Assembly (NCBI GenBank): GCA_030867875.1
Contig: JAOWCC010000577.1
Location: 946,660 to 1,010,659 of the forward strand
Direction: 5' to 3'
Source: Actinernus sp. WN-2022
Lineage: Eukaryota; Cnidaria; Anthozoa; Actiniaria; Actinernidae
Length of the DNA: 64,000 nt
Part shown: one piece after another, positions 33,365 to 44,449 of the stretch
Layout of the letters: each line of letters begins with the position of its first letter
How positions within the stretch are numbered: position 1 is the stretch's first letter
Notes under the pieces: generated by a model
The model's input: the letters and a program-made list of their open reading frames with translations, nothing else
Told to the model about the DNA's origin: nothing
Database searches by the model: none
Made by a program: the position numbers and the translations under genes

Positions 33365-33765
33365 AAACATGTCGCAGTTGAGTGGCTTTTGAAAACGTTT
33401 TGTTATTATGCTTGATTGAGTGCAATAGATTGAATGAGCCTGGCTTCCCCTGGGGGCATTTTTTTTTTTTTTTTTTTGAGAAGAATAGCAGTAAAACACA
33501 ATGAAATTATGTGCTTGACTAAATATTCAAAGGCCATGCATATTATGGTTTTAAGCATCCCACGTGGAAGAAGCGGGCTTGAGAAATGAAGAGAATAATG
33601 CGCAGATTGAAATCGGTCATCCCACATGGATTACATTGAAGGTTATGATGAAGACGGGTCAGTGTGGATTCAATTTTTTTTACCTGGTAGCGTAGGGCTA
33701 GTCGTGCCAGAGGGGAGCAGGAGTTGATGCTTTTGCCCCTCATGTCCAGCATGCATTCTCTTTTG
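33365..33765 (+). repeat. 400-bp direct repeat, copy 1
   Basis: Shares GGCTTTTGAAAACGTTTTGT, CCTGGCTTCCCCTGGGG, GGAAGAAGCGGG, GAAGGTTATGATGAAGAC and GGGCTAGTCGTGCCAGAGGG with 44450-44855 in the same order and orientation. The following 33764-33815 is a small hairpin (CGTTAGGTA/TACCTAATG). Confidence 0.85.
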
Positions 33766-34170
33766 CATAAACGTTAGGTATGCTTAGTTACTAATCGTAC
33801 CTAATGTTTACGCATGAGGTTAGATAAATAGCAGTGATCAGGGCATTTAGAGATTAAATGTCCCACTCAGAACAATGAAAACCGAGGGAACCATGATATT
33901 ATGTTAAGAAAATAATACTCGGAGGACAAACTGAAGTGCTGGTCAATTCTTTTAAGTTGATATGCAAAAAAGTGGCTTGTTTGTCAGATTTTGTGATGTC
34001 ACTGTGCACCTGTTGTGAAAACACAATATCTTTGTTGTTGGCATTTGGTGATAGCTACATCTAGTATGCTATTGTCAATAATATTAATAAGCTGCCAGCA
34101 CTTTAGAATACTTTAGAATTGATTGGCCAACAAAAATTGCTGCTTCTGGAAAACACTGCTCTTTTTTCAG

Positions 34171-34290
34171 GTACATGGTTCATAGATTACTACTGGCAGC
34201 ACTAGGAAGACGAGAGCTGGATGATCGTGATCACTATGGCAACAAGAGGTTGGATCTGGCTGGCCCATTGCTAGCATTCTTGTTTAGAGG
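34171..34290 (+). CDS. POLR2B: POLR2B exon 6
   Basis: It encodes about residues 370-409: [20 protein letters not shown], then [19 protein letters not shown] and two bases of Gly. This returns from lobe to protrusion. Acceptor TGCTCTTTTTTCAG, donor AGAGG|GTGAGC. Confidence 0.97.
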
Positions 34291-35413
34291 GTGAGCTGTA
34301 TTATTAAAAACAAGCCATGCCCCAATCCCATTCTTTAATGTAGGAAAGCCCTACATTTTAAAAGCAGGGAGCAGATTTGAATAGCAAGGGGAGAGCGGGG
34401 CTAATAAAAGTCCTTGCGACAGGTCTATATTTTTTGAAGTATAGACCTGTCCTGGGACTTTGTATGAAGTTGCCCTGTGAATAAATTATTAGCCAAATAA
34501 ACAGTGAAAGATAATTACCAAGTTATATCTTCCAAAGCCTTTTCTATCAAACACAACATTTCCTTATTGAAGGCAGCTCAGCTAATTCTCTGCTCGCGCC
34601 ATGTTTTGACTTTAATGGCCCAAGCATTATTGAGTGTAAACAGTTGCTTTTGGGGTTGCTAGCTTGATTCTTGAAGCTAACTTGCTTTTGCTTAACAGCT
34701 CAGCAAACTGAAAACTTTTCTTCTTCTCATTCTGTGTATTTCGCTTTGATTCAGTATCAGGACAACCCAACACAGGCTCAACATAGCCAGTCCAACTCCT
34801 CTAAGTATTCATCCAGCACAGGCTCAACATAGCACAGGCTCAACATAGCCAGTCCAACTCCTCTAAGTATTCATCCAGCTTGGGGCTTTCAAAATCCATG
34901 GTGGTCATCACCTTGGCAGAATGGAAAGCAATTAAGTGGCTGATTGCACTGAACATAAGCCTAACACAGTAGTCATTGAAGTCCAAATAATGAACAACAC
35001 AGTTAATTAATCCTAAATTACGGATTGGTGCAATTATAGACTTTTCATTGAAACAATGGGATTGGGGCGTGACTGGTTTTTAAATTGGTTCAAACCCATG
35101 GGCTTGGGCATTCTTAAAAGTAAAGACCTCAGGCTGCACCCTCAGTCTTTGTTTTTAAGAATACCCTCATCCTAGTGTTTGAACCTTTATGTAACATGTA
35201 CATGCATTCTAAGACCAAGGCCTAGCTACAGGCAGCACTTTATATTTTTACACATCTGTGTCACTGGTGTTGACAGATGTCACTCACCCCAGCATGACCC
35301 CAATTGGCTGCTAAACCATGGCTAAACCATTCAAATGCTGAACAAATAATTATGCAGTTTAAAGTTACAAGTTTTTTGATGAAAGTGTTTTTGTGTAATG
35401 AAAATCCATACAG
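34291..35413. other. Intron 6
   Basis: No element ends were recognised other than a tandem duplication. A 46-bp unit beginning CACAGGCTCAACATAGCC occurs at 34771-34816 and 34833-34878, with a 16-bp partial unit between them. Confidence 0.6.
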
Positions 35414-35477
35414 GTTATTCAGGAACTTGATGAAAGAAGTGCGAATGTATGCTCAGAAGTTTATTGACAGGGGAAAG
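35414..35477 (+). CDS. POLR2B: POLR2B exon 7
   Basis: This short exon (64 bp) encodes about residues 410-431: LFRNLMKEVRMYAQKFIDRG then Lys. It restores phase 0 at AAG|GTGAGA. Acceptor AAATCCATACAG. Confidence 0.95.
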
Positions 35478-35779
35478 GTGAGATGTCTGAAATGTTTTGT
35501 CAACCACTTGCAATATTGTGTTATTGTATCAGAAAAAAAATGTATTGTTGTAAATAATTATTGTGGTTGCTTGTTTGAAATTTGATTATCTTGTGCTTGT
35601 GATTTCTTGGAACAGCCATACAGCCTCAAGAAACAAAAGAAAATGCAGTTTCTGCAGTACCTTTTTTTCTAATCATGTCCCAAATATTTTTCTTACTTAA
35701 CAGTTTGACTACCCTGCACCGGTTTTCCGGCTCAAATTTCAAGTGCCTAAAACGCTACGCACCGGTGTCACAGCGATTT

Positions 35780-35935
35780 CCCACCCCCAGGGCGAAAATC
35801 GCTAGTGAATTTGCCCCTCGGGGTGAGATCGCTAGTGAATTCACCCTCCCCGGGGCGAGATCGCTAGTGAATTTGCCCCCCTTCAGTGAATTTGTCCCCC
35901 TCAGCGGGGCAAAATAGCTAGTGAATTGTAGTCGT
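35780..35935. repeat. GATCGCTAGTGAATTTGCCCC tandem repeat
   Basis: Four to five imperfect units of about 30 bp centred on ATCGCTAGTGAATT, flanked by C- and G-rich blocks. A related inverted phrase GGGGCGAAATCACTAG lies at about 36948-36965, suggesting the ends of a degenerate element. Confidence 0.75.
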
Positions 35936-37139
35936 AATTCTTATTGAAATCGCCCCACCTCAGAAAATAGAGGCTATTTTGCACTGAATAAATTAAAAAA
36001 ATATATATAAATATAATAGTATTTTTTTAAATATAATGAAGTGTAAGACCCCTAGCTGCTATTACTACTGACTACAAAAATATGCGAGTTATTCGGAAAG
36101 TCATTTCAAATTCTTTCCGGATTTTAATTAATTATACTGCTAGAAAATTGCAAAGCTTACAGCCATTTTATCTTCTCATTAGTTAATAAGCTGTTTATCC
36201 AGAAAGGTTTTTCTAGTTAGAACTGATCTAATTACTGAATTAACAAGCGCCGTTAGCTCAATTGAAATAGAACAAAGCATGCGAGTCGGTAACACTCCTT
36301 GATTCAGCAAAGTTATTTCAAAATAGATAGATGGATCGACGCAAGCATTACGGGTTATAAAAACTTACATACCACGATAACTACATCAACTTCAATATGG
36401 TTTTCATGCATGAAAAATCATCAGGCTATTTGGCAGTTGTTTCCAAATATGAGTTGCACTCGCTAAAAGCTAAAGTAAGTTTTAAACTTCCCGCCATTTT
36501 AGATCTTAATTAGTTCATTACTGCTTGTTTATTCAGGAAGTTTTCACGCGAGTCGGTAACACTTCCTTTATTCGGCAAAGTAGGCGGATTTACGGGTTAT
36601 CAAAACCTTTAAGTGTCCACAATAATTACATCATCTACATGTTGGCTTCAGGCAAGAAATACTAACAACTAATCATTCGAAGATTGACGAAGATTGTAGG
36701 TGGATTGCAGAATCAATTGTCGAGTTTTTTTGTTGCACTGCTCGCGCGAATGAAAATTGCAGCGTTTGCCATAGCGTTACGTTAACCGTGATTTGTCGAA
36801 GAAAAGTGAAACGTGAATTTTAAAATAAAGTTGAATTACGTGCCTTTATATACATTACTGATAGCTTTTTGCTGTACTATTTTCCATGTCCAATACAGTA
36901 CATTAATAATAAGAGGTAAAACATGTATTTCAAGGTTGGAGGGGAGGGGGGGCGAAATCACTAGAAGGGGGGGGGGAATTCTTTGCACGTGCTTCGGAGT
37001 GGATCAGCTGTGCCAAACCTTGCTCCTGCATCTCCTCTACTTTGTACCAATTCCAAAGCCACTCGGTAAACCTAAACTGGATTACAGCTGGTGTAACCGT
37101 GTAAAGCTCACTTCTACGAAGGAATCTTAGCCCTGCGGA
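35936..37139. other. Intron 7, AT-rich stretch
   Basis: GCGAGTCGGTAACACT occurs twice (about 36281 and 36549), each followed by CTTGATTCAGCAAAG or CTTTATTCGGCAAAG. Otherwise no gene or element was recognised. Confidence 0.4.
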
Positions 37140-38164
37140 TTAGGATTGTGCTAACAGTTTGATATTTATATATCACTCCTGGACAGTTTCTGAACATTTT
37201 TTAAAAGTCGCGCTCATTGAAACAGTTGCAGTATTTGCATACGCCAGAGAGAAGACTCGTCACTTAACGGACAACCAACTCCAACAGCCTAAGCTGGTAT
37301 TCTTTGCCTCCTCGTATCTCTTAGTAACAATGACGCTATGTCACCAAAAGTGGAGACAACTATAAACTCTGATCTATTTAACTTCCAGAATAATGCCAAA
37401 TTTACTACTTTCAAAATTATGAGAGCTGTGCATCTAAAGAGTGTCCATGTTAGGATTCTAAGTGCTGGTAAATATCGCATTCATCGGACGTTTTCTTCAT
37501 GGGCATCTTGCATCTCACCGCCTGACATCACTCCTCCACTCACATTATCTATCTTTATGGATATTGAACTAAATCCTGGACCAGACGACTGCAAAACTAA
37601 CCAAAGTAGTTGAAGCATCACTACACCTAAGGCTGCTGTATCTGGGCAAACTAAAACTTGCCTTCGTTGTCTGAGTTGGAATGCTTGCAGCTTGGTCAGT
37701 TTACATAAATTACCAGGAGGAGATTGGTTATCAAACCTTTAAGTCTTCAAGACTTTGCATACACGGAGTCCTTTGACGTAGTTCTCCTTACAGAGACGTG
37801 GTTATCATATAAATACTATGATAAAGAAATTTTCCCACAAGACTATACTTTATTTAGAACTGAAAGAACATTTAAAACCGGTGGTGGGGTATTGATTGCT
37901 ACAAAAAATGCTTCATTCATTAGTACTAAAGAAGTGTCTATTGTTCAAGTGGGACTCAAAATTGTTTCCATTGAATGCACTACAAGTCAAGATTATAAAA
38001 TCCTCTTCGTCAGCTGCTATAGGCCTCCCAATTCCACTTGTCTGTCTTCATTCAATAACTTTTTTGATAACTGCTGTAGACAATACAACAAAATCATCAC
38101 TGGCAACTTCAACTTCCCTAAAATCACATGGTCTGAGAATGAATCTGAAGGTTTCTTCTAAATT
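37140..38164 (+). pseudogene. LINE 5' region: 2A-like peptide and endonuclease
   Basis: A 91-codon frame (37338-37613) ends shortly after DIELNPGP (37560-37583), which fits the 2A-like ribosome-skipping motif D-[VI]-E-x-N-P-G-P. After an in-frame TGA the sequence CLRCLSWNACSL starts an APE-type endonuclease. A frameshift leads to SFDVVLLTETWLS, KTGGGVLIATK, ILFVSCYRPPNS and KIITGNFNFPKITW (37740-38150). 2A-like motifs at this position are known from CR1-group LINEs of marine invertebrates. The frame is broken by a DNA element at 38165 and continues at 41218. Inactive. Confidence 0.82.
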
Positions 38165-38644
38165 GTGACCTCTCGCAGAAACACGTACACTAACGGATAT
38201 CCGTTAAACGGGCAATAATTAACGGCTAACAAACGGATAGCAAACCCTTTTACAGAGCGTTCAAACGGTTTAGTTAACAGTTCTAACGGACAAGCTAACA
38301 CTTCTAATGGTTTAGTTAACGGTTCTAACGGGCAAGCTAACATTTCTAACAGTTTACCAAAACGTTCTAACGGACAAGCTAACGGCTCTAACGGGCAAGC
38401 TAAAATTTCTAACGGTTTACCAAAGCGTTCTAACGGGCAAGCTAATGGCTCTAACGGGCAAGCTAAAATTTCTAATGGATGGTCTTAACTATCTAACGTT
38501 TATCAAAACGTTCTAACGGATGGTCTTGGCTATCTAACGGTTTATCAAAACGTTCTAACGGATGATCTTGGCTATCTAATGGTTTAACAAAACGTTCTAG
38601 CGGATGATCTTGACTCTATGGTAAACCAAAACATTTGTGCATTC

Positions 38645-39125
38645 TGTCACAATACAATACAATACAACCTTTATTTAAACACGATTTGTTTAAGTGCAGC
38701 ACAATTGCTGATGTGGTCGTGTATGAAAGAATACAATTAAAAATGATATATATACATATACAACAGGGTATAAACACACACATGCAGTTCACACATGGTA
38801 TTTGTACACATATGTACAAATTTCAGAATTAAGAAACGTTTTAGAAAGGATGTATATAATATAAATTTCGCCAATAGAGACAGAGTCGCTGCTCTTGTCC
38901 GTGAGGCATCATACACTATAACCAAGTCAGAAATTTTTGGACGTAATCTAGGATGTAAGATATTATAAAATGTTACGGATCAAGTGCAGCGTCTCTCTCA
39001 CTAATGCTTAATTGCTGGAAAAGCGTAAATTTTAATTTATTTAGTAGGTTGTTCTTCTTGAGTTGACGCGCAAAAGGATTATGAGAAAGTTCTATGATAC
39101 GAAACACCGTCCCAGCGCTGGTTTG
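38645..39125 (-). mobile_element. Possible LINE 3' end with TTGTA tail
   Basis: On the minus strand GTTTAAATAAAGG is followed by TTGTATTGTATTGTATTG. This has the form of a LINE 3' end with a pentamer tail, but no coding remnant was recognised upstream. Confidence 0.4.
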
Positions 39126-39129
39126 GTGT

Positions 39130-40735
39130 TTTCCGTTCATCTGATAAACTTTAGCTTCTGTAGTTTAAAACTCAGATCCATCAGTCCTTCAGAATTTTTG
39201 ATGAAGTAATTGCGTATGTTTTCAATTGAAGTATCTTTAGCTTTTTGGAGATACAAAGATTCTCTGTTGACATGTGCTTTCTCAGCCACGAAGACTGATT
39301 GTCTGGTTTTTGACACAACAAGAATGCCACGAACTTTGCCAGAAGTGTGATTTTATTGCATTGTAGTTTAAATCACCACAAAGCTTCTCAACTTTATTGG
39401 CAAATGATAAACGTCTACTATTAAAAATAGAATATTCTGGAGTTCTTTTTATTTAATGTGGATCGGTTTTCAAAGGTGAGGAGGTCTGATTCTTGAATTC
39501 CGCGACACAGAAGTGTGACATTTTCCGCGAACTGATTTGAATAATCAATGACCCCGCTGTGTTTGTTTTGCGTTGAGATTGCACAAAATCGAGATGCTTA
39601 CGAAATCAAACTGTTTGAAAATTTTCACTTCATATACGTATCTGAACAGTTTCCACTAGCCTGAATTCCAGCCGTCTCCTCCGGTTCGTTCCTCCCGAGA
39701 GAGACGTCTGATAATGCCGTCCAGTGACGTCAAGGTGGATTAACAGTTTAATTTATGCAAATAAAACTGTCATAGCGGTAGTAAGAGTTTGTGAGTCACA
39801 AAAACAAAGCCATCGCTCACCTTGAGAAATTATTAATTTTGAGATCATGTTGGCCAAAATAAAAGCCTTACCTATATACATGTATATCTCCATTCCATTT
39901 GCTTCTCAAGTGCCTCTTATGTTGTGAAAACCTTTTCGAAACAACAAATTGTTATATTATATTTGGAGGCAAAGTACAGTTGATCTTTGTCTTTCTGTTG
40001 CCTTTTGTCTCGCAATCTGTCGTCCGAATTGATACAGCTACGAGATATTACCTATCTAAATAATGCAACAGAAAAGTAGAAAAACATGAAAGGATAATGG
40101 AGAATTTTCAAAGAAATACGAAGACTCTTTTACAGGAAAGAACAGTTCCTTGAAGAGAGTAGCGACATTCTTTACCACTGCGAGTATGAACAAATAATCG
40201 ATTATCAACAACCCCGCGGACGCGATGCGATAAAATGTACATGTTTACAGGACAGTCGGCCGGTTATTGTGCAGGACACTTTCAATCCATTTCCTTATGA
40301 ATTCAAGGTCTTTGCCAAAGACAATCACTCCACTGAAACTCAACGATCAACAATCGCGAGTCCAAAGTGAATCCTGCCGTCTTCTTGGATTAGTTAATTA
40401 TGATAATTATGCAAAATTATAGAATACGAACCAATCAAAGATCACTACCAGGCTTTCTGGTAGTGACGTCACTGGACGGCATTATCGGCTATTGGATTCA
40501 GACATCTCTCTCGGGAGGAATGAACCGGAGGAGACGGCTGAAATTCAGGCTAAGTTTCCACATGATACGAAAAATGGTTTGAGTCCATAGTTCTCGATAT
40601 TCACAGTTCTAATTTGTTGTCTGTTATTTAGCATGAGATCAGATCGCACGAACCGTATCTAATATTTTGGGAGTTTTTATTTCAGCTTTTTTACTTCATC
40701 ACTTTGTGAGGAGTTAATAAAACATCCAAACCTTG
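39130..40735 (-). repeat. Shared module, copy 3 (inverted, interrupted)
   Basis: Inverted relative of 31735-32430 with the same motif order. It is split by the 896-bp Mutator-like element at 39657-40552. Continuity across the insertion is shown by the uninterrupted copy at 47720-48162. Confidence 0.85.
39657..40552. mobile_element. Mutator-like non-autonomous element, copy 1
   Basis: It starts TAGCCTGAATTCCAGCCGTC and ends with the inverted form ...CTGAAATTCAGGCTA. TIR similarity extends about 85 bp in, to ATAATGCCGTCCAGTGACGTCA-type sequence. It is flanked by a perfect 9-bp duplication AGTTTCCAC (39648-39656, 40553-40561). Long TIRs and a 9-bp duplication fit the Mutator (MULE) superfamily. 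A paralogous sequence near 48010-48030 has AGTTTCCAC once, the empty site. No transposase. Confidence 0.9.
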
Positions 40736-41217
40736 CAGGTATGTCGGCATGTATCTCGTTTTATAGCGTTCGGAAAAGCATATAAAGGCGATCGCGCATA
40801 ATCCGAGTTTCTAAACTCGTTGTGTGACTTGTATGCAGCTAACAGATGATCGCCGAAACCAACGGTGATCGTCAAACTATTTAAACGCCCAATGGATGAA
40901 TGTTTGGATGAAGGTTTGGATGTAATGGATGGAATTTTTTTATCTAACGTATGAATATATTAGTCAAACGGTATGGACAGAATTTCTAATGCTTGTTCTA
41001 ACGATTTCTCAAACCATTCAAACGGCATGGTCAAAATTTCTAACGGGTGTTCTAATGCTTCTAATGCTTTCTCAAACCGTTCAAACGGCATGGACACAAT
41101 TTCTAATGGTTGTTCTAACGATTTCTCAAACCATTTTAAGGGATACCTAACGGGTGACGAACGGTCTGGCCCGTTTAACGGATATCCGTTAGTGTACGTT
41201 TTCCTGTGAGACGTAAC

Positions 41218-41400
41218 CTATAACAGCTTGTGTGACCATTTCCTATATCAGACTCTCTTTTCACCCACAAGAGGAAACAACATTCTCGACCTTGTCATCA
41301 CCAACCTGCAGGATCAGGTTAACAATATTGAGGTAGTCGACCTTCAAGAACTAAACTTGTTCTCCGAAATGACACATCGAACGTTTATCAAGACCTTAAC
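41218..41400 (+). pseudogene. LINE endonuclease, continuation after insertion
   Basis: CDHFLYQTLFSPTRGNNILD then LVITN (41228-41310) is the next conserved endonuclease segment after the block ending at 38160. Similarity stops near 41380 in G-rich unrelated sequence, so the rest of the LINE is missing. Confidence 0.75.
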
Positions 41401-41499
41401 CCATCTGCCATTGTTCCTGATTTTGGGGCATGGGGGATAGGGGCAATGTCTCCCCTTCCCTATGGAACTGCTCCCTTCCCCCATCAGACTGCCCCTTCC

Positions 41500-42605
41500 C
41501 CACTCTTTCACTCTCATATCAAGTCTTGATTAAATTTAATAGCCACTGGATATATCAATATAAATTTAGCCACTGGATATATCAATGTACCGTATTAACT
41601 CACGGATAAGCCGCACTTGCAGATAAGCTGCACCTCAAGTTTAGAAGCTTGAATTTAGGAAAGAAGAAAATCAAATGTACATTGTAACCTTCATCGGACT
41701 TTCAAACTGGAGAAAACTCCAAAGTTTTGTCTGTAATTTCAGCTCTGAAATAGTATAAACTTCATGTCTGCATACTTAGATACATCTTTCCATAGTATTT
41801 GTTTAATGAGATCTGTTCATTCGGGTCACTTTTTAGATCAAATTTTACATGTCAACCAAACCAACAACATGCTCACATTCGTCCATAGCTTAGTAACCAG
41901 GTATCTGTTGGAAGAGAGAACTGGACACTAGAAGTTTTGTTTTCACTGAACGAAGTCAAAATGAGTACATAGTTTGCTTTTTCATTAGCTGTCCGTTGAT
42001 ACATGTATCATGTCTAAAAGGATATCTGAAAGCCATCTATTGGCAACAAACTAGTTACGCAAAGAGAGGTGGAAAATCAGTTTTACTAATTTGCTATTTA
42101 CTGCGCGAATACTTGAGGATAGTGTAGTATTTTCTTGCTCGAGGAGGAACTATAACCATCGAAGTAACAGGCCAATGACAACACTGCAACAAGCATTGTG
42201 GTGGAATGGAGATCCCATGTGTGGTGACAATTAGTTGCTCCAGATAAGCAACTATAAACTGTGTCAAAGATCTTTTGACGAAGAAGGTTTAACAACAAGA
42301 ATAACTTACATCAAAATGGCTCTTGCAAAAGCAATGACCAGTGCTTAGTTTCTTTTTGTTTTGTGTGGTGTTTAGTAGTATACCTTAACTCGCTTGAGTT
42401 AATAAAAAATTGTTGTTTGAAAATTTTAATTTATGTAAATTTATGGAACCTTGTGCAGATGTTCTCGCAGATAAGCCACACCCCCGATTTCAAACGAAAA
42501 TTTTGGGTAAAAAGGTGCAGCTTATCCGTGAGTGAATACGGTAAATTTTGCCACTGGATATATCAATATAAATGTAGCCACTGGATATATCATCATAAAT
42601 TTGCT
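41500..42605. repeat. GCCACTGGATATATCAATATAAA satellite split by an insertion
   Basis: Two units of a ~26-bp repeat containing CCACTGGATATATCA lie before 41588 and two more after 42543. The DNA between is a transposon that evidently inserted into the tandem array. Confidence 0.8.
41588..42543. mobile_element. TACCGTA-family DNA element, compact copy
   Basis: Left end TACCGTATTAACTCACGGAT then AAGCCGCACTT; right end AGCTTATCCGTGAGTGAATA then CGGTA. The ends are inverted over about 30 bp. A second internal pair of GATAAGC(T/C)GCACC motifs lies just inside each end. At 956 bp with no coding capacity, it is the best-preserved member of a family with at least six further ends in the window. Confidence 0.85.
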
Positions 42606-43069
42606 CACCCTCAGAGTCTCAAACATTATTTCCCATTTGTTTTCTGACTTTGCTGGACCTTACCCCCAATGTTTTTTAACTTTTTACGCTGTTTTTCCCC
42701 ATTTCTGATTTTGCCCAACCTTAGTGAACGCAAATGCACTTGACGTTGGTAGTTCTGAGTGATACAAGTGCTCAAAACTAACTTTTTTATTAACTAGTCC
42801 CTGCATTAGTGATTGACAAAATTTAGTAGCATGTACACTTATTTTATTAGCCCACACTGCTGTAAAAGAAAACTTTATGATCTTACTGTACAAAATCAAT
42901 AATATTGGCACAAGAGTGAAATATACTAGCCCAGTGTTGTAGCTAGGCCTAAATGAAAGGGCACTCTGCCCTCTCTTTTGTTTGAGTGCCCCCTCATTTT
43001 CCTGTTGCGCCCTCATTTTCCTAGCGCCCTTATGTTTTCTTAGTGCCCCTTTTCAGGTTCAGACTAAAA

Positions 43070-43776
43070 TTAGGGAACTTGAGACTAGTTATCAAACTTG
43101 TAAATAATGTATGTTTAATCTGTATCTTTTAATCACTCCAGAACTCTTCTGTTTTCATCCCCCATTCACTAAAGTGCAAGAGAAAGCATTCAGCGAACCA
43201 TTTGTGCACGAGTCTGCCATCTTGAATAGCTTGGTACTTCATGTATGCCTTACTTATGGTGTTGCAATATAGTTTTAATTATTTGCATACACCGTAGTTG
43301 ATCACTTATAATTTTGAAAACTGTTTGAAAAGTTAGGGGTGCAGCTTATAGCCAAGCACTTTCAAAAAACATTTCAAAATGTGCTCCAAAACTTGCGAAA
43401 ATGTGGATCTTCTCCACATTGTCCACCACATTGGAGCCTTCAAATCTTGTGGTCAGCAGTCTACATTCAAGATGGGGGCCAACTTCCATGTATTTATAAC
43501 TTCAAGTTTTCAGTATTCTTGTCAGGTTTATCTTAGAACTGGAATGTAAAACATCCTCAAGCAATCGTAGATAATCTCAGGGGATATGAGATCCAGAACT
43601 TCCAAAAAGTGAAGAAAAGTTGCTTGAAACTTGACTTGGTTTTGGAGAGAAATTGCTAAAATCATGATGCAGCTTATAAGCGAGACTTTTCCAAAACATT
43701 TTCAGATTTCTTAATATTTAAGTTAGTGAGGTTGTCAAAGTTAGGGTCCAGCTTATAAGTGATTAATTACGGTATT
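43070..43776. mobile_element. TACCGTA-family fragment
   Basis: Shares AATCACTCCAGAACTCTTCTG with the copy at 18829-19560 and ends CAGCTTATAAGTGATTAATT then ACGGTA. Two further GGTGCAGCTTATA-like phrases occur at 43337 and 43667. Left end degenerate. Confidence 0.5.
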
Positions 43777-43854
43777 ATCAATTAACACCATGCATAGCCG
43801 TCTATAACCATGTATGATCATATACTGAAATTTAAACAATCACATGTAAGTTTT

Positions 43855-44112
43855 TCACAACAACGTCGATTTATAGAAAATATACATAGTTTGTGAGTTG
43901 TTAGTAAAGAAAAAAATCGTCTTAGACAAAATCCTACATGTAAGTATTTATTCAAATTATTGCAAAGTCGAATTAATTAGATGACATCATCTCTGGAAAT
44001 CGATGCAAGCTTTTACTTACGCAGTCATAGGTCAGGAAAGGTCAGTTTTTCACCATTTGAAACAAGCATAGAGAACATACAGTATTATCTGTAAACCAAA
44101 AATTTCTTCACA
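43855..44112. repeat. Partial copy of the 29.3-kb foldback
   Basis: Matches 29520-29780 (for example ATTATTGCAAAGTCGAAT and GGTCAGGAAAGGTCA) in the same orientation. It stops exactly where the next TACCGTA-family end begins at about 44113. Confidence 0.75.
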
Positions 44113-44230
44113 GAAGTACCATAAAGACCTGTGTATAAGCTGCACTTTTTTACCCAAAATTTTCATTCAAAATCGGTGGTGCGGCTTATCTACGGGAACA
44201 CCTAGAAAGTAGGCCCAACATAAAAAGTTT
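44113..44230. mobile_element. TACCGTA-family end fragment
   Basis: TAAAGACCTGTGTATAAGCT then GCACTTTTTTACCC, followed by the inner motif GGTGCGGCTTATCTACGGG at about 44178-44196. Confidence 0.55.
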
Positions 44231-44449
44231 AGCTTTTTGTAATTCACTTATCTTAATCTCTGTCTCTAGTCAATATATATATGTACTCGTTCAATTTCTA
44301 GATTATATTAGATCGATTTAGCTATATGTTATTAGTTAGTAATTGTGGTTCTGATTTCAATTGTATATAATGCACATCTTAGTTTTATCCGTAGTTTTTA
44401 TAATATTATAATTGCCAAGTTTAGTTTTCTCTGCCTAAACTAAAGACAT

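Larger units (their letters stand above)
38165..41217. mobile_element. TAACGG-family DNA element, copy 1 (3.05 kb)
   Basis: Inverted ends share an ACGTACAC stretch followed by the perfect palindrome TAACGGATATCCGTTA and AACGGGC, inside outer GTGACCTCTCGCAG/CTGTGAGACGTAAC. The left subterminal region (38190-38615) is an array of degenerate ~42-bp units with TCTAACGG, CAAAACGTTCTAACGG and GATGATCTTGGCTA. The right one (40885-41175) has a different array with AATTTCTAACG and TTCTCAAACCGTTCAAACGG. The interior has a LINE-like 3' tail (38645-39125), the shared module (39130-40735) with a Mutator-like insertion, and a unique segment. It interrupts a LINE endonuclease. Superfamily unknown. Confidence 0.82.

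Noticed and set aside
36243..36300. tRNA-like start GCCGTTAGCTCAATTG
   Set aside because: No B box at the expected distance.
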